Positions 53,507 through 64,000 of a DNA stretch of 64,000 nt are shown one piece after another. The stretch lies in contig QAOA01003708.1 in assembly GCA_003255065.1 (NCBI GenBank), forward strand, positions 194,322 to 258,321, given 5' to 3'. A program made the translations under genes and the position numbers. The notes beneath the pieces are model-generated. The model saw nothing but the letters and a program-made list of their open reading frames with translations. It was not told the origin of the DNA and did no database searches. The stretch is from Cercis canadensis (lineage: Eukaryota; Streptophyta; Magnoliopsida; Fabales; Fabaceae). Numbering within the stretch: position 1 is the first letter of the stretch; each line of letters starts with the position of its first letter.

Positions 53507-54772
53507 ATGGACCTTCCGCTGGTCAGGAAGGGTTTGGATTTCTCTCGGAGAAATAAGAATTGGCTTATTTTATTGGGTGTTTTTGGAGCCTCCGGTTATG
53601 GTGTTTACAGGGTCTATCATTTGCCCTCTGTCGCTAGGAAGAGGAAGCGCTTCTTGAAGCTCTTGGGAGCATTAATTTCTCTGGCTGAAATGCTTTCCGA
53701 TTCTGCGGACACCATTGCTATAGTCTCCAAGGATATGAAGGAATTTCTAACTTCTGATTCCGATCAAATTCCTAATAGTTTGAAGCAGTTGTCAAAAATT
53801 GCAAAATCCGAGGAGTTCTCTGCATCATTGATCAGGGTTACGGAGGCTTTAACGGTTGGGATTTTGCGAGGGTATAAGTCCCAGATGAACAACGATCATG
53901 ATACGGTGATAGGTACAGCAAATTCTATCTTTTACGATAGGGTATTGGAGAGGCTTTTCTCCAAGGCTGGGACTAGTTTTGTTTCTGTTGTGGTAGGAAG
54001 CTTTGCGAGGAATTTGGTTTTGGGTTCTTACTCTAATGGTGGATCTTTTGTTAATTATAATACACGGGCTCAATCAAAGTCATCGGATGTACCAGGATGG
54101 GTAAATGTGATTTGCAATGACAAGTCTAGACAGCTCATAGGGGACTGCATACAAATTTTTGTAAGCACTGCAGTTGCTGTTTTTCTTGACAAAACAATGG
54201 ATGTCAATACCTACGATGAAATATTCACTGGGTTGACCAATCCAAAGCACCAAGACAAGGTTAAGGACATTCTGGTTTCTCTTTGTAATGGTGCCGTAGA
54301 AACACTCGTAAGAACATCTCACCAAGTAATGACAGGTCCAAGTGTAGAATCAAATTCAACCTCATCCATGTCTTCAATTGTTCATAAGAATCAAGTTCCA
54401 ACTGCAACTGAAGATGAGTGCTTGAAACCAGAAGCATATTCCCAGAAATTGCGACAAGGAAGCTCTCCAGTTCAGGATGTTGGGTGGCTTCAACAGATTT
54501 CATCAACACTTGCAGTGCCAGCAAACAGAAGGTTTGTGCTTGATGTGACAGGGAGAGTGACATTTGAAACTGTAAGATCATTTGTGGAGTTTTTGATGTG
54601 GAGAATATCAGATGGCTTGAAAAGAAGCCTGAGTAAAGTTCATGATGAAGTTGTCGACAGAGGACTGCAAGTTATAAGATATGTTGGAGCTAAGTCATCA
54701 GTTATTCTTACCTTTTGTCTTGCTTTGTATTTACATATTCTTGGGGGTAGTAGGATCATCTTGCCAGCTTAG
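53507..54772 (+). CDS. PP2A10: PHLOEM PROTEIN 2-LIKE A10-like protein
   Basis: A single intronless frame of 421 residues, full length by comparison with remembered relatives. A hydrophobic segment near the N-terminus ([15 protein letters not shown], about residues 20-34) and one at the C-terminus ([18 protein letters not shown]) suggest membrane anchoring. The centre has conserved helical blocks ([52 protein letters not shown]). No PP2 lectin domain is recognisable despite the family name, so no sugar-binding role is inferred. I recall the Arabidopsis gene (At1g10150 locus) as a near neighbour of ECA3, which agrees with this window. Function unknown. The start ATG follows a long pyrimidine-rich leader. 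Confidence 0.88.
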   Translation: MDLPLVRKGLDFSRRNKNWLILLGVFGASGYGVYRVYHLPSVARKRKRFLKLLGALISLAEMLSDSADTIAIVSKDMKEFLTSDSDQIPNSLKQLSKIAKSEEFSASLIRVTEALTVGILRGYKSQMNNDHDTVIGTANSIFYDRVLERLFSKAGTSFVSVVVGSFARNLVLGSYSNGGSFVNYNTRAQSKSSDVPGWVNVICNDKSRQLIGDCIQIFVSTAVAVFLDKTMDVNTYDEIFTGLTNPKHQDKVKDILVSLCNGAVETLVRTSHQVMTGPSVESNSTSSMSSIVHKNQVPTATEDECLKPEAYSQKLRQGSSPVQDVGWLQQISSTLAVPANRRFVLDVTGRVTFETVRSFVEFLMWRISDGLKRSLSKVHDEVVDRGLQVIRYVGAKSSVILTFCLALYLHILGGSRIILPA

Positions 54773-56967
54773 TTTGTTAGTTTACCCAACCCACTATTTG
54801 TAGTATAGTTAGATTGTAATGAAAACAATAGATTTTGTACTCATATATGCTTTCCTCGAATTAACATTGAGGTCATAAAGTTCATGGGTCAAAGCGCTTG
54901 GTTTTATTTTACCTCTTTTGACATATACATAAATGGTTCTGAAGCTGTTCAATGCTACAAATAATTTTAATTGCTTCAGGCAGTATGATGTGTTTACATA
55001 ACAATCTTTTGTTCAATTGAACATGTTCCACCAAATTTGATATAATCTAGCACATTATCTTGCAGCCAACAATTGTGTTAAATCATACATCTTCACGGAG
55101 TTTGCTGACACACATCAGAATAATTTTGATTGTCGATGGGCAGACTATTGATGTAGTTTGGTGAGGTTAGCTTCTTCGATATCCTGATCAAATACTGGTT
55201 GTTAAACATGCTTTCATTCTTTAGCTTGACAATTCCAATTTTTATGGTTAAGAGGAACTTGAGTTTTTTCAATGCTGTTTGATGAACAACAAACTGCACT
55301 CTTCTCATTCCCCGATAGATTCACTAGTAACTTAGTAAGAATATCAGTTACATATCCATATTTGAGTTTCTTTACATGGGTTTAAGATATATTGGTTGTG
55401 ATTATTATTTTGTTTAATTAATGCATCCTCCCATCTGCTATGGCTTCTGTGGAATTTTAGATTAATGTTTCAGTATCTTTATAATTTAGATTTTCCCATT
55501 TTTAGTTGAAGCACTAATTAACTTTCTCAGTAACCAAACCTTTCTTCACTCATTTGAGTGACTAATTCTTTGAAATATCAATAACAATTTCAACAGGGAA
55601 TAGCTGATATGATATCATCTCAAATATGAAGCATTCCCTCAAAAAAGGACGGTTCCGTTCACATGAAAGAATTCTATCACATTGGCCCAGGTCGATTAAT
55701 TTATTATTAGCTTTTTGTGAATATAAATTTTTCCACGAGTTAGGCAGCACCAACTGGTCAATTATGGTCATTAGAAATCCACTCGTGAGTCTTAAAAGTT
55801 ATCGACTCGTCGGTTTCATCCCAATTTATGATGACTTCGATTTTTCTTGTGTGGTGCACAAATCGAACTCTCTTAGGTGGCTAACAGAGACAACCGTGTT
55901 TGACACTCTGCCTTTGGTGGCAAAAGCGTTAGTTGTTGGACAAAGTAGAACAACAGTGGACGATGAAGATTGTATGAAAGGTTAAACTTTGGGTGAAAAA
56001 CATTTCCTGTTACATGTTGGAATTAAATAGTAGACATGCTGCCATTATATTCCTAATCATGGGAGCCACTGGCTGCTGTCTATGACTTACTTTGACCTAA
56101 AAAGCATGGTATTTAGTGCTTTTTTCTTTCTTCCAATCAACTCAACTGCAGTCATATCCTTAGATTGATGACTGGTTTTTTTTAAAAAAAAAAAACAACA
56201 AAATTAAAACTTTTATGTAATCCCCTGTAGATTGTTTTCTCTGTCCAGATTTGCAACTTTCCTGTTGTCGAGAAGAACAGTGACGAGGTCTATCATTGAA
56301 GCAGCAATGGCTGTTAACATCAGAGACTTATTATTGTCGGCGTAAGGCTCGAGAAATAGACAGCAGATTAATCCAAACCATAAGCAGAAGCTGCTAAGGT
56401 CTGTGTTATTATTCTAATGTTAATTAAAAGTGATTAGTTATAGCAATTATAGAGGGTTCATTCCTTCCACTATCCAGCGAGATCAATTCTGAATTAGAGC
56501 AAAGGTGAATGATTATTTATATTTACATCATTTTTATTGAAATATAATTTTGATATTGAGGCTCTATCTATTGCTCCTGTAGACCTCCACTGTCATGTTT
56601 GCCAATTTGAGTATCTTTAGCTAAATGCGCCTCCAAAATCAAGTTTGTATTAAATCATAATAAAAATTAAAGCTAATATTTCTCAATGGTAAAATAATGA
56701 GAGATTCGAAAGAAAATCATCTTTCCGTAATTCTAGTTAGTCCGATGTGAACAGAAAATTCAAAGGTGTGTGGATTATGCAAAGGCTTTACAACTACGAT
56801 AGCATGTACAACCAGATGCGAACAAAACAGAGTTTAACCGAAGCTATATATATATATATTTATCATTTAAATTAAGAGTATATATTTATATTAATGATTT
56901 ATTGCATTATTTGATTGCATCGGGTTTGGGTTATGCAACTGAGGAATGAAGATGTTTATCTTTAATT
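54773..56967. other. Intergenic region, only weak retroelement debris
   Basis: Minus-strand bases at about 55290-55340 translate to TDILTKLL, reminiscent of the end of Copia RNase H, but the match is short. An open stretch at 55626-55985 (+) has no recognisable domain. Otherwise AT-rich. Confidence 0.3.
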
Positions 56968-57188
56968 TCAGGGTTTATGGTTCTGAGTGTAGATATAATC
57001 CAGATGAGCCGCTAGCGTCCTTCTCATCAAGCATTCCTCTTTCCCTTCCACTCCTTCGCAACTCTCCTCACCCAACTCTGCCTTCTCTCCCGCAACACCC
57101 TTCAATTCAAACACCAAGGCAAATCGCAAAATACCAACCAAAGGAAAACAAAACAAAAAATCAATAACCTTATTTCAAGGTCTTGCAG

Positions 57189-57237
<49 letters not shown>

Positions 57238-57374
57238 TAAGATTAATAGAAGGGATTTATGTGTACCCCATGCAGTGAAGAGCCACCATTAAACGCAGCG
57301 TTAGGACGAGTGGCGTGGATTAGGCCGAAGTTGAGAAGAAGAACCAAGGTGAAGAGGGTGCCAAGTTTAGCCAT
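56968..57374 (-). CDS. PSK: Phytosulfokine (PSK) peptide hormone precursor
   Basis: Precursor of the sulfated pentapeptide phytosulfokine, a secreted growth hormone sensed by receptor kinases. Exons 57267-57374 and 56968-57099 join in phase 0 to 79 residues, normal for the family. Exon 1 encodes a signal peptide ([21 protein letters not shown], with one residue fewer needed to show the hydrophobic core). Exon 2 has an acidic pro-region, then the conserved block [20 protein letters not shown] with its paired Cys, and the hormone YIYTQ directly after Asp, ending NHKP. The Asp before the first Tyr is the residue recognised for Tyr sulfation. The start ATG at 57372-57374 is chosen because the signal peptide begins there; the longer upstream frame is not conserved-looking. 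The 167-bp intron carries a GATA microsatellite. Confidence 0.95.
57190..57237. repeat. (GATA)n microsatellite in the PSK intron
   Basis: Twelve uninterrupted tetranucleotide units within the 167-bp PSK intron. Confidence 0.93.
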
Positions 57375-57470
57375 ACTTTTCCCTTTTATTTTGCTCCAAC
57401 TTAACTTTATCACTCTGTGCTCTTGAGTTTGTGTTTTTGTGTGCGTTGGGAAGAGGAGTCCCATTTTGAT

Positions 57471-57480
57471 TTTATATATA
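57471..57480 (-). promoter_or_regulatory. TATA box of the PSK gene
   Basis: The minus strand reads TATATATAAA about 97-106 bases before the start codon, a suitable position for a TATA element with a short 5' UTR. Confidence 0.5.
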
Positions 57481-58652
57481 GACAAGCTATCAAGTAAGAT
57501 AGAAATAAGCTGTTCTGATCAGATGCGGTCGAGTTTCAGTGAGCCTTGGTCAACGCCCCAATTAATTAGTCCAAACGTAAAAGTCCCCTGCCTCAGATTT
57601 TACGGACTGTAATTGGGACAATTACAATTTTGAATTTATGACACTTTTTGAATTCATGCGCACCCTCACGCCCACGGCAACCATCATGCTCTCGTCATCA
57701 CTACTCCAATCGAATGAGTAATTACTAATTATTTCATGCATATTCTAAGTTCTAACAATCCAATCGGATTTTCTTGGTTATGTTCAATGAAAATCTGCGG
57801 TATCCGATTCTAAATTGATTTCTAATAAAGGGCTAAGGTTGGTGGATGACTTATGTATGAAAGGAATCATAGAATTTCCACTTTTTTGGAAGGTATTGCA
57901 GCATTTCATCTACATTTCTACTTACATGAGTTTTATCTAGGTTATAGAACACGTCAATGCATGGACAATGGCTAAAGTATTTTGCAGCTCAGTCTCCTCT
58001 TTTGTTTTTTTTAGCTAATATAAAATTCTGCATTTTTTTTCAAATGAAATTTGAACAATGAAATAAAGGTTTATAGCTTATTATTATATATCCTAAGTAA
58101 TTAATATTGACAATGTCTGATATGAGTTAAAGGTCGAAATGTGGATGAGGTCGGGTTGAGAATATATTATTTGCAGTGACAAATGAACTAAGAGTCAGGT
58201 GGTAATGTTCAAACTTTGAAACTTAAGTTAGTACGGTCTAAATTAAAAAGTGTAATAAATGTTAAGGGAAGCAAAAGTCCATATATATATATATATATTG
58301 CTGGGTGCTATTTATAAATGAGGGTTAAAATTTAAAAGATATGATGGACATATACAGATTTTGATGATATGGGCCTTTAACTAAATGAGTCTGAATACAA
58401 TGAGTGAAAATATTGGGTATCTACAAATATTATCTATTTTTTAAATTGTTAATGAAACTCCTTACTTATGATTTTTTTTAAGTAAGAAAAACTAATTAAT
58501 TTTTTACTTTCTTTATTACATGACAACATAGTGAACTTGAATTATACGTAATACTAAAAGCAATGAAAGTGTTATTCAAAGAATATATTTAGGTTATACA
58601 CCTTCTATCTTAACTTTCTATTTCTTGGTTTGTAAATGTATATTGTGATAAG

Positions 58653-58770
58653 TAATTAGGTGTGTAATAGAGTTAGAGTCCAAAAATCAAAGATTGAGTA
58701 CAAATATCCTTAATTAGGTGTGTAATAGAGTTAGAGTCCAAAAATCAAAGATTGAGTACAAATATCCTTA
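58653..58770. repeat. 58-bp tandem duplication, two copies
   Basis: The unit starting taattaggtgtgtaatag occurs twice head to tail with no mismatch that I can see. There is no N between copies, so unlike the other duplications it could be real. Confidence 0.9.
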
Positions 58771-59871
58771 ATGCCAATAAAATGGTAGATGTTGATGTTC
58801 AAATTTAAACGACAACGAATATGTCTAGCTACACATGTTATTAACTTCATCACGTACTTAACTTTTTGGTCCCAATTTTGAATCTAGCAACCTGCCAAAT
58901 CATACTTAACATGTATAGATGGTCACGTTCATGGAACTAAAGTTAATTGGCAAACTAATTTTAGTGCTATTGACACGTGTCATGTACTTAATTTTAAATT
59001 TATCTTTCAACTAGAAACAGTTATCGACACAAAATCAATCATTTTCTTCCGCCCCCTCTCTTGGTAAGAAAAATTCAAACTCGGTCACTGTCTTCCACGT
59101 GGATGCAATGTATGTTGTAGGAAGCAACAAAATTGCATAAGAAAATCCACCAAAACGAAATGGAGCTAAGATTCTTCAGCAAATTTGATAAATAATTGTA
59201 ACGCCAAGTTTCAGAAACTAATTTCTGAAAAGAGAAATTCACGTAGACATCTCTTATCAATCCATAACACGTTAATTTTTTTTTAAAAAGAAGGCATAAC
59301 GTATCAAATTGACAGGGGACGGTGGGGATATATGTATGAAATACGTAGCTATTTAGTTATTTATAGATAGAGTAGGCGGGTTAGATTAGGCAAATAGCAT
59401 GAGCACGAGGGTGATTGGGTTCTAAATTTAGTGGGTAGGCCGGGCCCCGTAGTGTAACCCATGATGAGACGCACTTCCACGGTCTGGGTCTCATGATTTC
59501 CATTACTCATTTTTTGTATTCCCTCCATCACCATGCTTCATTGCTTTATTACATTATTACTCCATTCACATTCAAGAAGATACAACACAACAAACAGATT
59601 GATAACAGGTGCATACAAGTGTATAGCATAAAAGTGTATCTCCCTCACATCATATTTTTTTTGTTCTATATTTTAGTTATGGCTAATCAATTTTGACTGT
59701 CAGATTTATTTTTTTAGAGTAATATTATCTATATATTATATTATTTAGGTTTATATTGACTCATACTAATATAATTGGTATAATCTAAATTCAATTAAAT
59801 TTACTTAATTCTCTTTTGTGTTATTTTAGTACTATTTACCGTGAGTTAGCGTCAAGATTACTAAGTATGCA

Positions 59872-59982
59872 GTAAATATTTTTTTACAATATATGAAAAT
59901 GATATTATAGGCTAATAGAAAAATGANGTAAAGATTTTTTTACAACATATGAAAATGATATTATAGGCTAATAGAAAAATGA
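59872..59982 (+). repeat. Direct duplication around a single N (59872-59926 and 59928-59982)
   Basis: Two 55-bp copies flank the N at 59927, differing at about two bases (gtaaat/gtaaag, acaatat/acaacat). Same contig-overlap signature as the larger blocks. Confidence 0.8.
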
Positions 59983-60474
59983 TGATCTAGAATATTTGAA
60001 AACTTGATCGAGAAACTTCCTCTTTTTTAAGTATTAATTAATATGCAATGAACATTTTTTTTTTAAGTATTATGCTCGGACAATTGTGACTAATAGGCCC
60101 CTTATCCACTTGTCATAGACCAATTGTTATTAATCGGCGCTATAGATTATTTTTGTTTTGATAGTATTGATTTTGTGCTTGTAATTACTAATTAGCCCCC
60201 AAAAAAGCATGGGATAGTACACAAACATATAACACGTGTGTTTTTTTTTTCTTGCTTTGTAATTTCAGAAAGAAATTTAAGAAATTAGGGGAAAAAAAAA
60301 GAGAGACAAAAAAGAAAGACATGTTTGCAACTCCACAATTTGCAATGATTGACGCTGAAAATCTATCTACATATAGTAATAATTAAACCAATACATAGAT
60401 GGAGTCCTAAGGAAAAGCTTCAGCTTATTAACCTCCGTTGAATCTCTTGAGCGTGTGCTTGAACGTGGAGTTCC

Positions 60475-60831
60475 ATGGCTGTCACTACCTCTTCCAGCTG
60501 CACCAGCTTCATGAGTCTCCGATCTAATACGGTCGAGTCCAGGGTTCGGACCTCATCGAACCATGGCTCTCCCAGTTCCAGTCCTACACGTGGAAAGCTT
60601 GATGGGGTGGCCATGTGGTTCATCAATGGTGTCACCACGGCTTTCTTCGCATCCTTAGAACGTTGCTCTTGCATCCGTGTCGTGACTGAAGAAGACGGAG
60701 AAGAATCCAACGACTTGCCGTTGATTCTCAACGACGGGAATCTCCGCCATGACAGCAGCACCACCAGCCGGAGAAGGACAGGTAAAGGAAAGAAGAATGG
60801 AGCAGCAGTACTTGTTCCTGACCAAGACTGA
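60475..60831 (+). CDS. Small plant protein of unknown function
   Basis: A 118-residue frame with its start in a very good context (ccATGGc). It has a Ser-rich N-terminus, a central block with hydrophobic and Cys residues (VAMWFINGVTTAFFASLERC, about residues 46-65), then an acidic part (EEDGEESNDLPLILNDGN) and a basic C-terminus (TSRRRTGKGKK). This looks like a conserved plant protein family, though I cannot name it. The opposite strand is also open over almost the same span (60420-60839), but that frame starts on a non-ATG codon and its sequence looks less protein-like. I choose the plus strand with moderate confidence. Confidence 0.55.
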   Translation: MAVTTSSSCTSFMSLRSNTVESRVRTSSNHGSPSSSPTRGKLDGVAMWFINGVTTAFFASLERCSCIRVVTEEDGEESNDLPLILNDGNLRHDSSTTSRRRTGKGKKNGAAVLVPDQD

Positions 60832-61899
60832 AAACTCAAATATATACACTTAATTAAGCAAAATCAATGTCTCTTTTGTTGGTAAGTAAGTCATTATATT
60901 ATGGGGTTCTTTCAATGCTGTTTTATTTATAAGGCTTCTGTTATATATGGGAATGGGAGGATCAAAAAGTAATGTTCCTTACTTGTCTTAATGAAATTAA
61001 GGAGTAATTAATGTTCATTAAGTTATACTAATTTGCTTAATTATGAAATTACGAAGCCTATACTTGTATTGTGGTTCCTCTTAACTCTTCAGGTAACCAT
61101 TTCATATTCTGAATGCCATTTGATTAAACTTCTAAACGCCTGCATTAGGTTCAAATTCAATTGTTGAAAATTCAAGACCAGTTTTTATGTCACTTGAAAA
61201 GTTACCTGTAATTTTATATAGTTCGAACTAGCTAGAAGAAGAAAAAAAAGGAAATTATTTGGTTTTGTCAGAACTGGGAACATTATTAATTACTTACTGG
61301 CATCACCACCATTATCATGTTTGTGGAAGCAGCAAGCCTTTTGATTTCTGTTTTCAAGATAATTAGTAGCATTGATTCGTGATATCTGAAATAATGTGAA
61401 ACGAAAGACCTGAAGAAAAAGCTAACGGGTAGTATTAAAGTTGCTTTAAAAAAAAAAATCTGAAAAGCTCACATCCATGCCCATGATATTCAATGATGTT
61501 GTCGTTTGGGTCGTGATCGTCGTGTTGTCACAGAGGACAAAGTTTCTTTAACTTTTTTTTTCAACTTTTCCGCTAAACAACTGCAACAAAGAATCCAATG
61601 CATATACAGTTCATAGACGTGCTTGGCAAAATTACACGAATCATATAAAACACAAGTTGTTTATTCGGCTCTTTAACTGTTCCAGTTGGGCAATTGCAGT
61701 ATACAATATGTGCTTAGATTTGACTTTGGTAGTGACTTTTTCCTGTATCATCTAGAAAAGAGAGAGAAACATAGAATGTTTTTTTTTTTGGTAAGCTACA
61801 CGGTGCAAAGCACCCAACACCCAAAGAAAAAACTAGTTAACAGAAAATACTGCTCTCTCACGAGCAACCCCCATAAAGTCCTCTCTCAGCACCTCCCGC
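60832..61899. other. Intergenic region, no gene recognised
   Basis: Includes the 3' UTR of the small gene at 60475. No other signal seen. Confidence 0.35.
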
Positions 61900-62150
61900 A
61901 GGAAAGGGTGAGGATGAGAGAAAAAAAGAACCCCAAAATCACCTTTATGGCCCTCATTCGCAAGCTTATCAGCACAATGGTTTCCTTCCCTATAACAGTG
62001 GCAGATATGAACCTCCCAGTCTCACCCCCAGCCAGCCACGAATTTCTTCCAGTTGAGCATGGCAGGGATGGTTTCTATTGTAGACATTATTAATGAGATG
62101 GACAGCAGCCATTGAATCTGTTTCAAGCAACACCACTTCGGGTCAATATA
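61900..62150 (-). pseudogene. RNase H-like domain remnant (RVT_3 type)
   Basis: The minus strand reads VLLETDSMAAVHLINN then CHAQLEEIRGWLG and, after a frameshift, ICHCYREGNHCADKLANEG. The ETDS...AV..I and REGN..AD.LA motifs are those of the RNase H-like domain of plant LINE-type retrotransposons and relatives. A frame change between the blocks and the lack of surrounding open frame mark it as a dead fragment. Confidence 0.75.
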
Positions 62151-63302
62151 TTTCAGGATTTTATTTTTGTTTATTTAAAGCGTCAACATGCACTAATCAT
62201 CTCTAATTGCACAGCTTAGCAGCACGCACTAAATCATTTTATATGCACATCCATTCTCTTTTTTTTTGTTTTGTTTTGTTTTGTTTGGCTGTGCTCTTAT
62301 AAATAAGATTAAAGAAAAAGAAAAACTTTTGGCACTTAGTGGGCCGGGTCGATTACATAGACTGAGAAATAATTTTTTTAGTATTTTGATTATGGCTTTA
62401 AGTTTAAGGAGGTTTTGTAAATATTTTTTATATTTACGTAGTATATCATATTACATGAGAATAATTAATGTATGAATGATATATGTATAAATCAACTGTT
62501 TTTAAATTTATTTGAGAAAATAAAATAAAATAACATTTATATCTAATAAAATATAAAAATTACGTATGTTTGCTACGTTAATATAATATGATATACTCAT
62601 ATAATATCATAGAATTCTTGTAAGTTTAAACACGAAACTCTCAAATTCTAATCTTAGTATTACTCCGTTTTAATAGATTGAAAATAACTATTGAAGTCTT
62701 TGGTAATTTAAATCCATATATTAAGATATTTTAAAAGTCATTTGATAATTTCAACCCGACCCAGCCCGTTGGTTGGAGTTTAAACTAGGGGTGTAAGCCA
62801 AAACCGGAAAACCGGCTAAACCGACCGGACCGGACCGAACCGAGGGCAAACCGAGTCAAACCAAGAGAGGCAGTCCGGTTTTTGGTTTGTATTTCTGAAA
62901 AACCGATAGGGCCGGTTCGGTTTTCGGTTTCAATGAATAAAAACCGAAGTTAAACCGAACCGAACCGAAATATGCAATGTGACGCCGTTTTACTTAACCC
63001 CCTACCCCTTCTTCTCTTCTTCCCTTCGTATCAGAAATCCCTAACTCTCCCTCTTCCCTCTGTATCAGAAATCCCTAGCTCTCCCTCTCCATCGCTGATC
63101 TCCCATTGCTGTTCTACCTCTCGCTGGTCTCCATCGTAAGTCGTAACTGTCAAACTGCTTCAGCAAGCTCGGTGAGGTTCGTCAATGGCTCTTGTTGGTC
63201 CTCGATCCAGCGATGCGGTATTCTCTCTCTCCCTCTCACTGGTCTCCATTATTGGGAGTTGCAAGAATCGTGGGTTGTTGATTCACTTTCGAATATTTTT
63301 TC

Positions 63303-63567
63303 ATGGCTTCGAAAAGGAAATCTAACAAGGAAGGTGATGACAGGAATCTTGAAATTCCAGTTCAACAGTCAAAACGGAGACATGGAGATTCAGGGCATAT
63401 GGCGATACGGTATATACTTTTTTTATGTTTGATGATGCTTCTTTCGGTGTGTCTTGGGTTCTAATTCTAAATACTACGATTTTGCAGTGCCATTGGAAAT
63501 TTGGGGGTTGTACTATGCATTAGTGATATTGCGTCCAACATCGGGGATTCATTTCGAAGAATGGTGA
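63303..63567 (+). CDS. Possible partial gene, first two exons
   Basis: An ATG at 63303 opens MASKRKSNKEGDDRNLEIPV, basic and lysine-rich. A donor at about 63410 and an acceptor at about 63487 would join it in frame to AIGNLGVVLCISDIASNIG, ending at a GT donor near 63568. The leader just upstream is pyrimidine-rich. I do not recognise the protein. It may belong to the element starting at 62786 or be a separate gene. Weak call. Confidence 0.28.
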
Positions 63568-64000
63568 GAAACAAAATCTCTACTCTGTTTTGCGAAATAA
63601 TTTTTATGTTTTTGGAGAGGATTGCTTCTCGGTTTATCTCAACTGAATTCTAGCATACATGTTCACCATTTCTTAATAACTATCAAAACCTAACTCAAAT
63701 CCCATCTTATGAGCGTTCCATCCTTAAAGGTTTTCAATTATGAAGCACAATCTGATATACTCTTGATGAGAAAAGAGAAGCTTAATTTTGTTGGTATATG
63801 GTTTCTTATTATCTTATGATGGACACAAACTACCCCTTGTTTGCTGTTTATTTCATGTGTTTGGCCAGTGCTTGATTTCTTTCGATAGGTTGGTTACTCA
63901 GCAGACCACATCTTGTGGAATTTATTAGTTCTGAAAATATCATTATCTCAAATTTGACATTTTTAAATTCTCCTGCGTGGGATATCCATCCAGTATATTG
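63568..64000. other. Window edge, no further exon recognised
   Basis: AT-rich, intron-like sequence to the end of the window. Confidence 0.3.

Larger units (their letters stand above)
57481..60474. other. Intergenic region, no gene recognised
   Basis: AT-rich with a (TA)n run near 58285, a 58-bp tandem duplication at 58653-58770 and the assembly duplication at 59872-59982. Confidence 0.4.
62786..64000 (+). mobile_element. Possible 5' end of a hAT-type element, running out of the window
   Basis: Begins taggggtgtaagcc, close to the terminal sequence of many plant hAT elements. It is followed by a dense cluster of ccgaaccgaaccg-type and inverted ccggttcggtt motifs up to about 62970, typical of hAT subterminal regions. 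The other end is not in the window, so the assignment is tentative. Confidence 0.45.

Noticed and set aside
55290..55340. Short TDILTKLL match to Copia RNase H on the minus strand
   Set aside because: Too short and isolated to call a retroelement.
55626..55985. Plus-strand frame of 119 codons
   Set aside because: No family resemblance and no promoter or splice evidence.

Overview
The window is nuclear DNA from a flowering plant, almost certainly a eudicot. Genes have many short exons with GT-AG introns, intergenic DNA is AT-rich, and transposon debris and microsatellites are common. The proteins are plant-specific types: an ECA3-type calcium pump, a clade-I serine carboxypeptidase-like protein, a U-box/ARM ubiquitin ligase and a phytosulfokine precursor. 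The long introns and dispersed repeats would suit a woody rosid, but I cannot name the species. Five places show the two sides of a single N as near-identical direct copies differing by a few SNPs or an indel. This looks like a draft assembly of a heterozygous individual in which overlapping contig ends were joined instead of merged.

Layout. 1-17061 (+): the 3' 25 exons of an ECA3-like Ca2+/Mn2+ P-type ATPase, whose 5' end lies outside the window. One intron carries a short-LTR Copia element with intact LTRs and target-site duplication (3033-5031); others carry two MITE-like inverted repeats. 18066-21838 (-): a complete 14-exon SCPL acyltransferase-like gene. 22603-23770 (-): a decayed tandem copy of its 3' half. 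24368-28592 (-): a 12-exon multidomain FKBP with TPR repeats and no visible ATG. 28593-33787: a gene-poor stretch. 33788-34252 (-): a small gene of an uncharacterised plant family. 37226-38644 (+): an LCAT-like lipase/acyltransferase. 42512-43873 (+): an intronless U-box ARM protein of the PUB30/31 type. 46576-51680 (+): a BSD-domain protein. 53507-54772 (+): a PP2-A10-like protein. 56968-57374 (-): a two-exon phytosulfokine precursor. 60475-60831 (+): a small plant protein of unknown function. 61900-64000: an RNase H remnant, the edge of a possible hAT element and a possible partial gene.

The genes do not form a pathway; this is an ordinary euchromatic gene neighbourhood. From memory, ECA3, the small uncharacterised gene and the PP2-A10-like gene correspond to consecutive Arabidopsis chromosome 1 loci (about At1g10130, At1g10140, At1g10150), so the window probably keeps an old syntenic backbone opened up by other genes and transposons. 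I found no convincing previously undescribed system. The most useful observations are the precisely bounded transposons, the shared GC-AG intron in the SCPL gene and its pseudogene, the missing FKBP start codon, the phytosulfokine gene with a microsatellite in its intron, and the allelic-overlap assembly artefacts.
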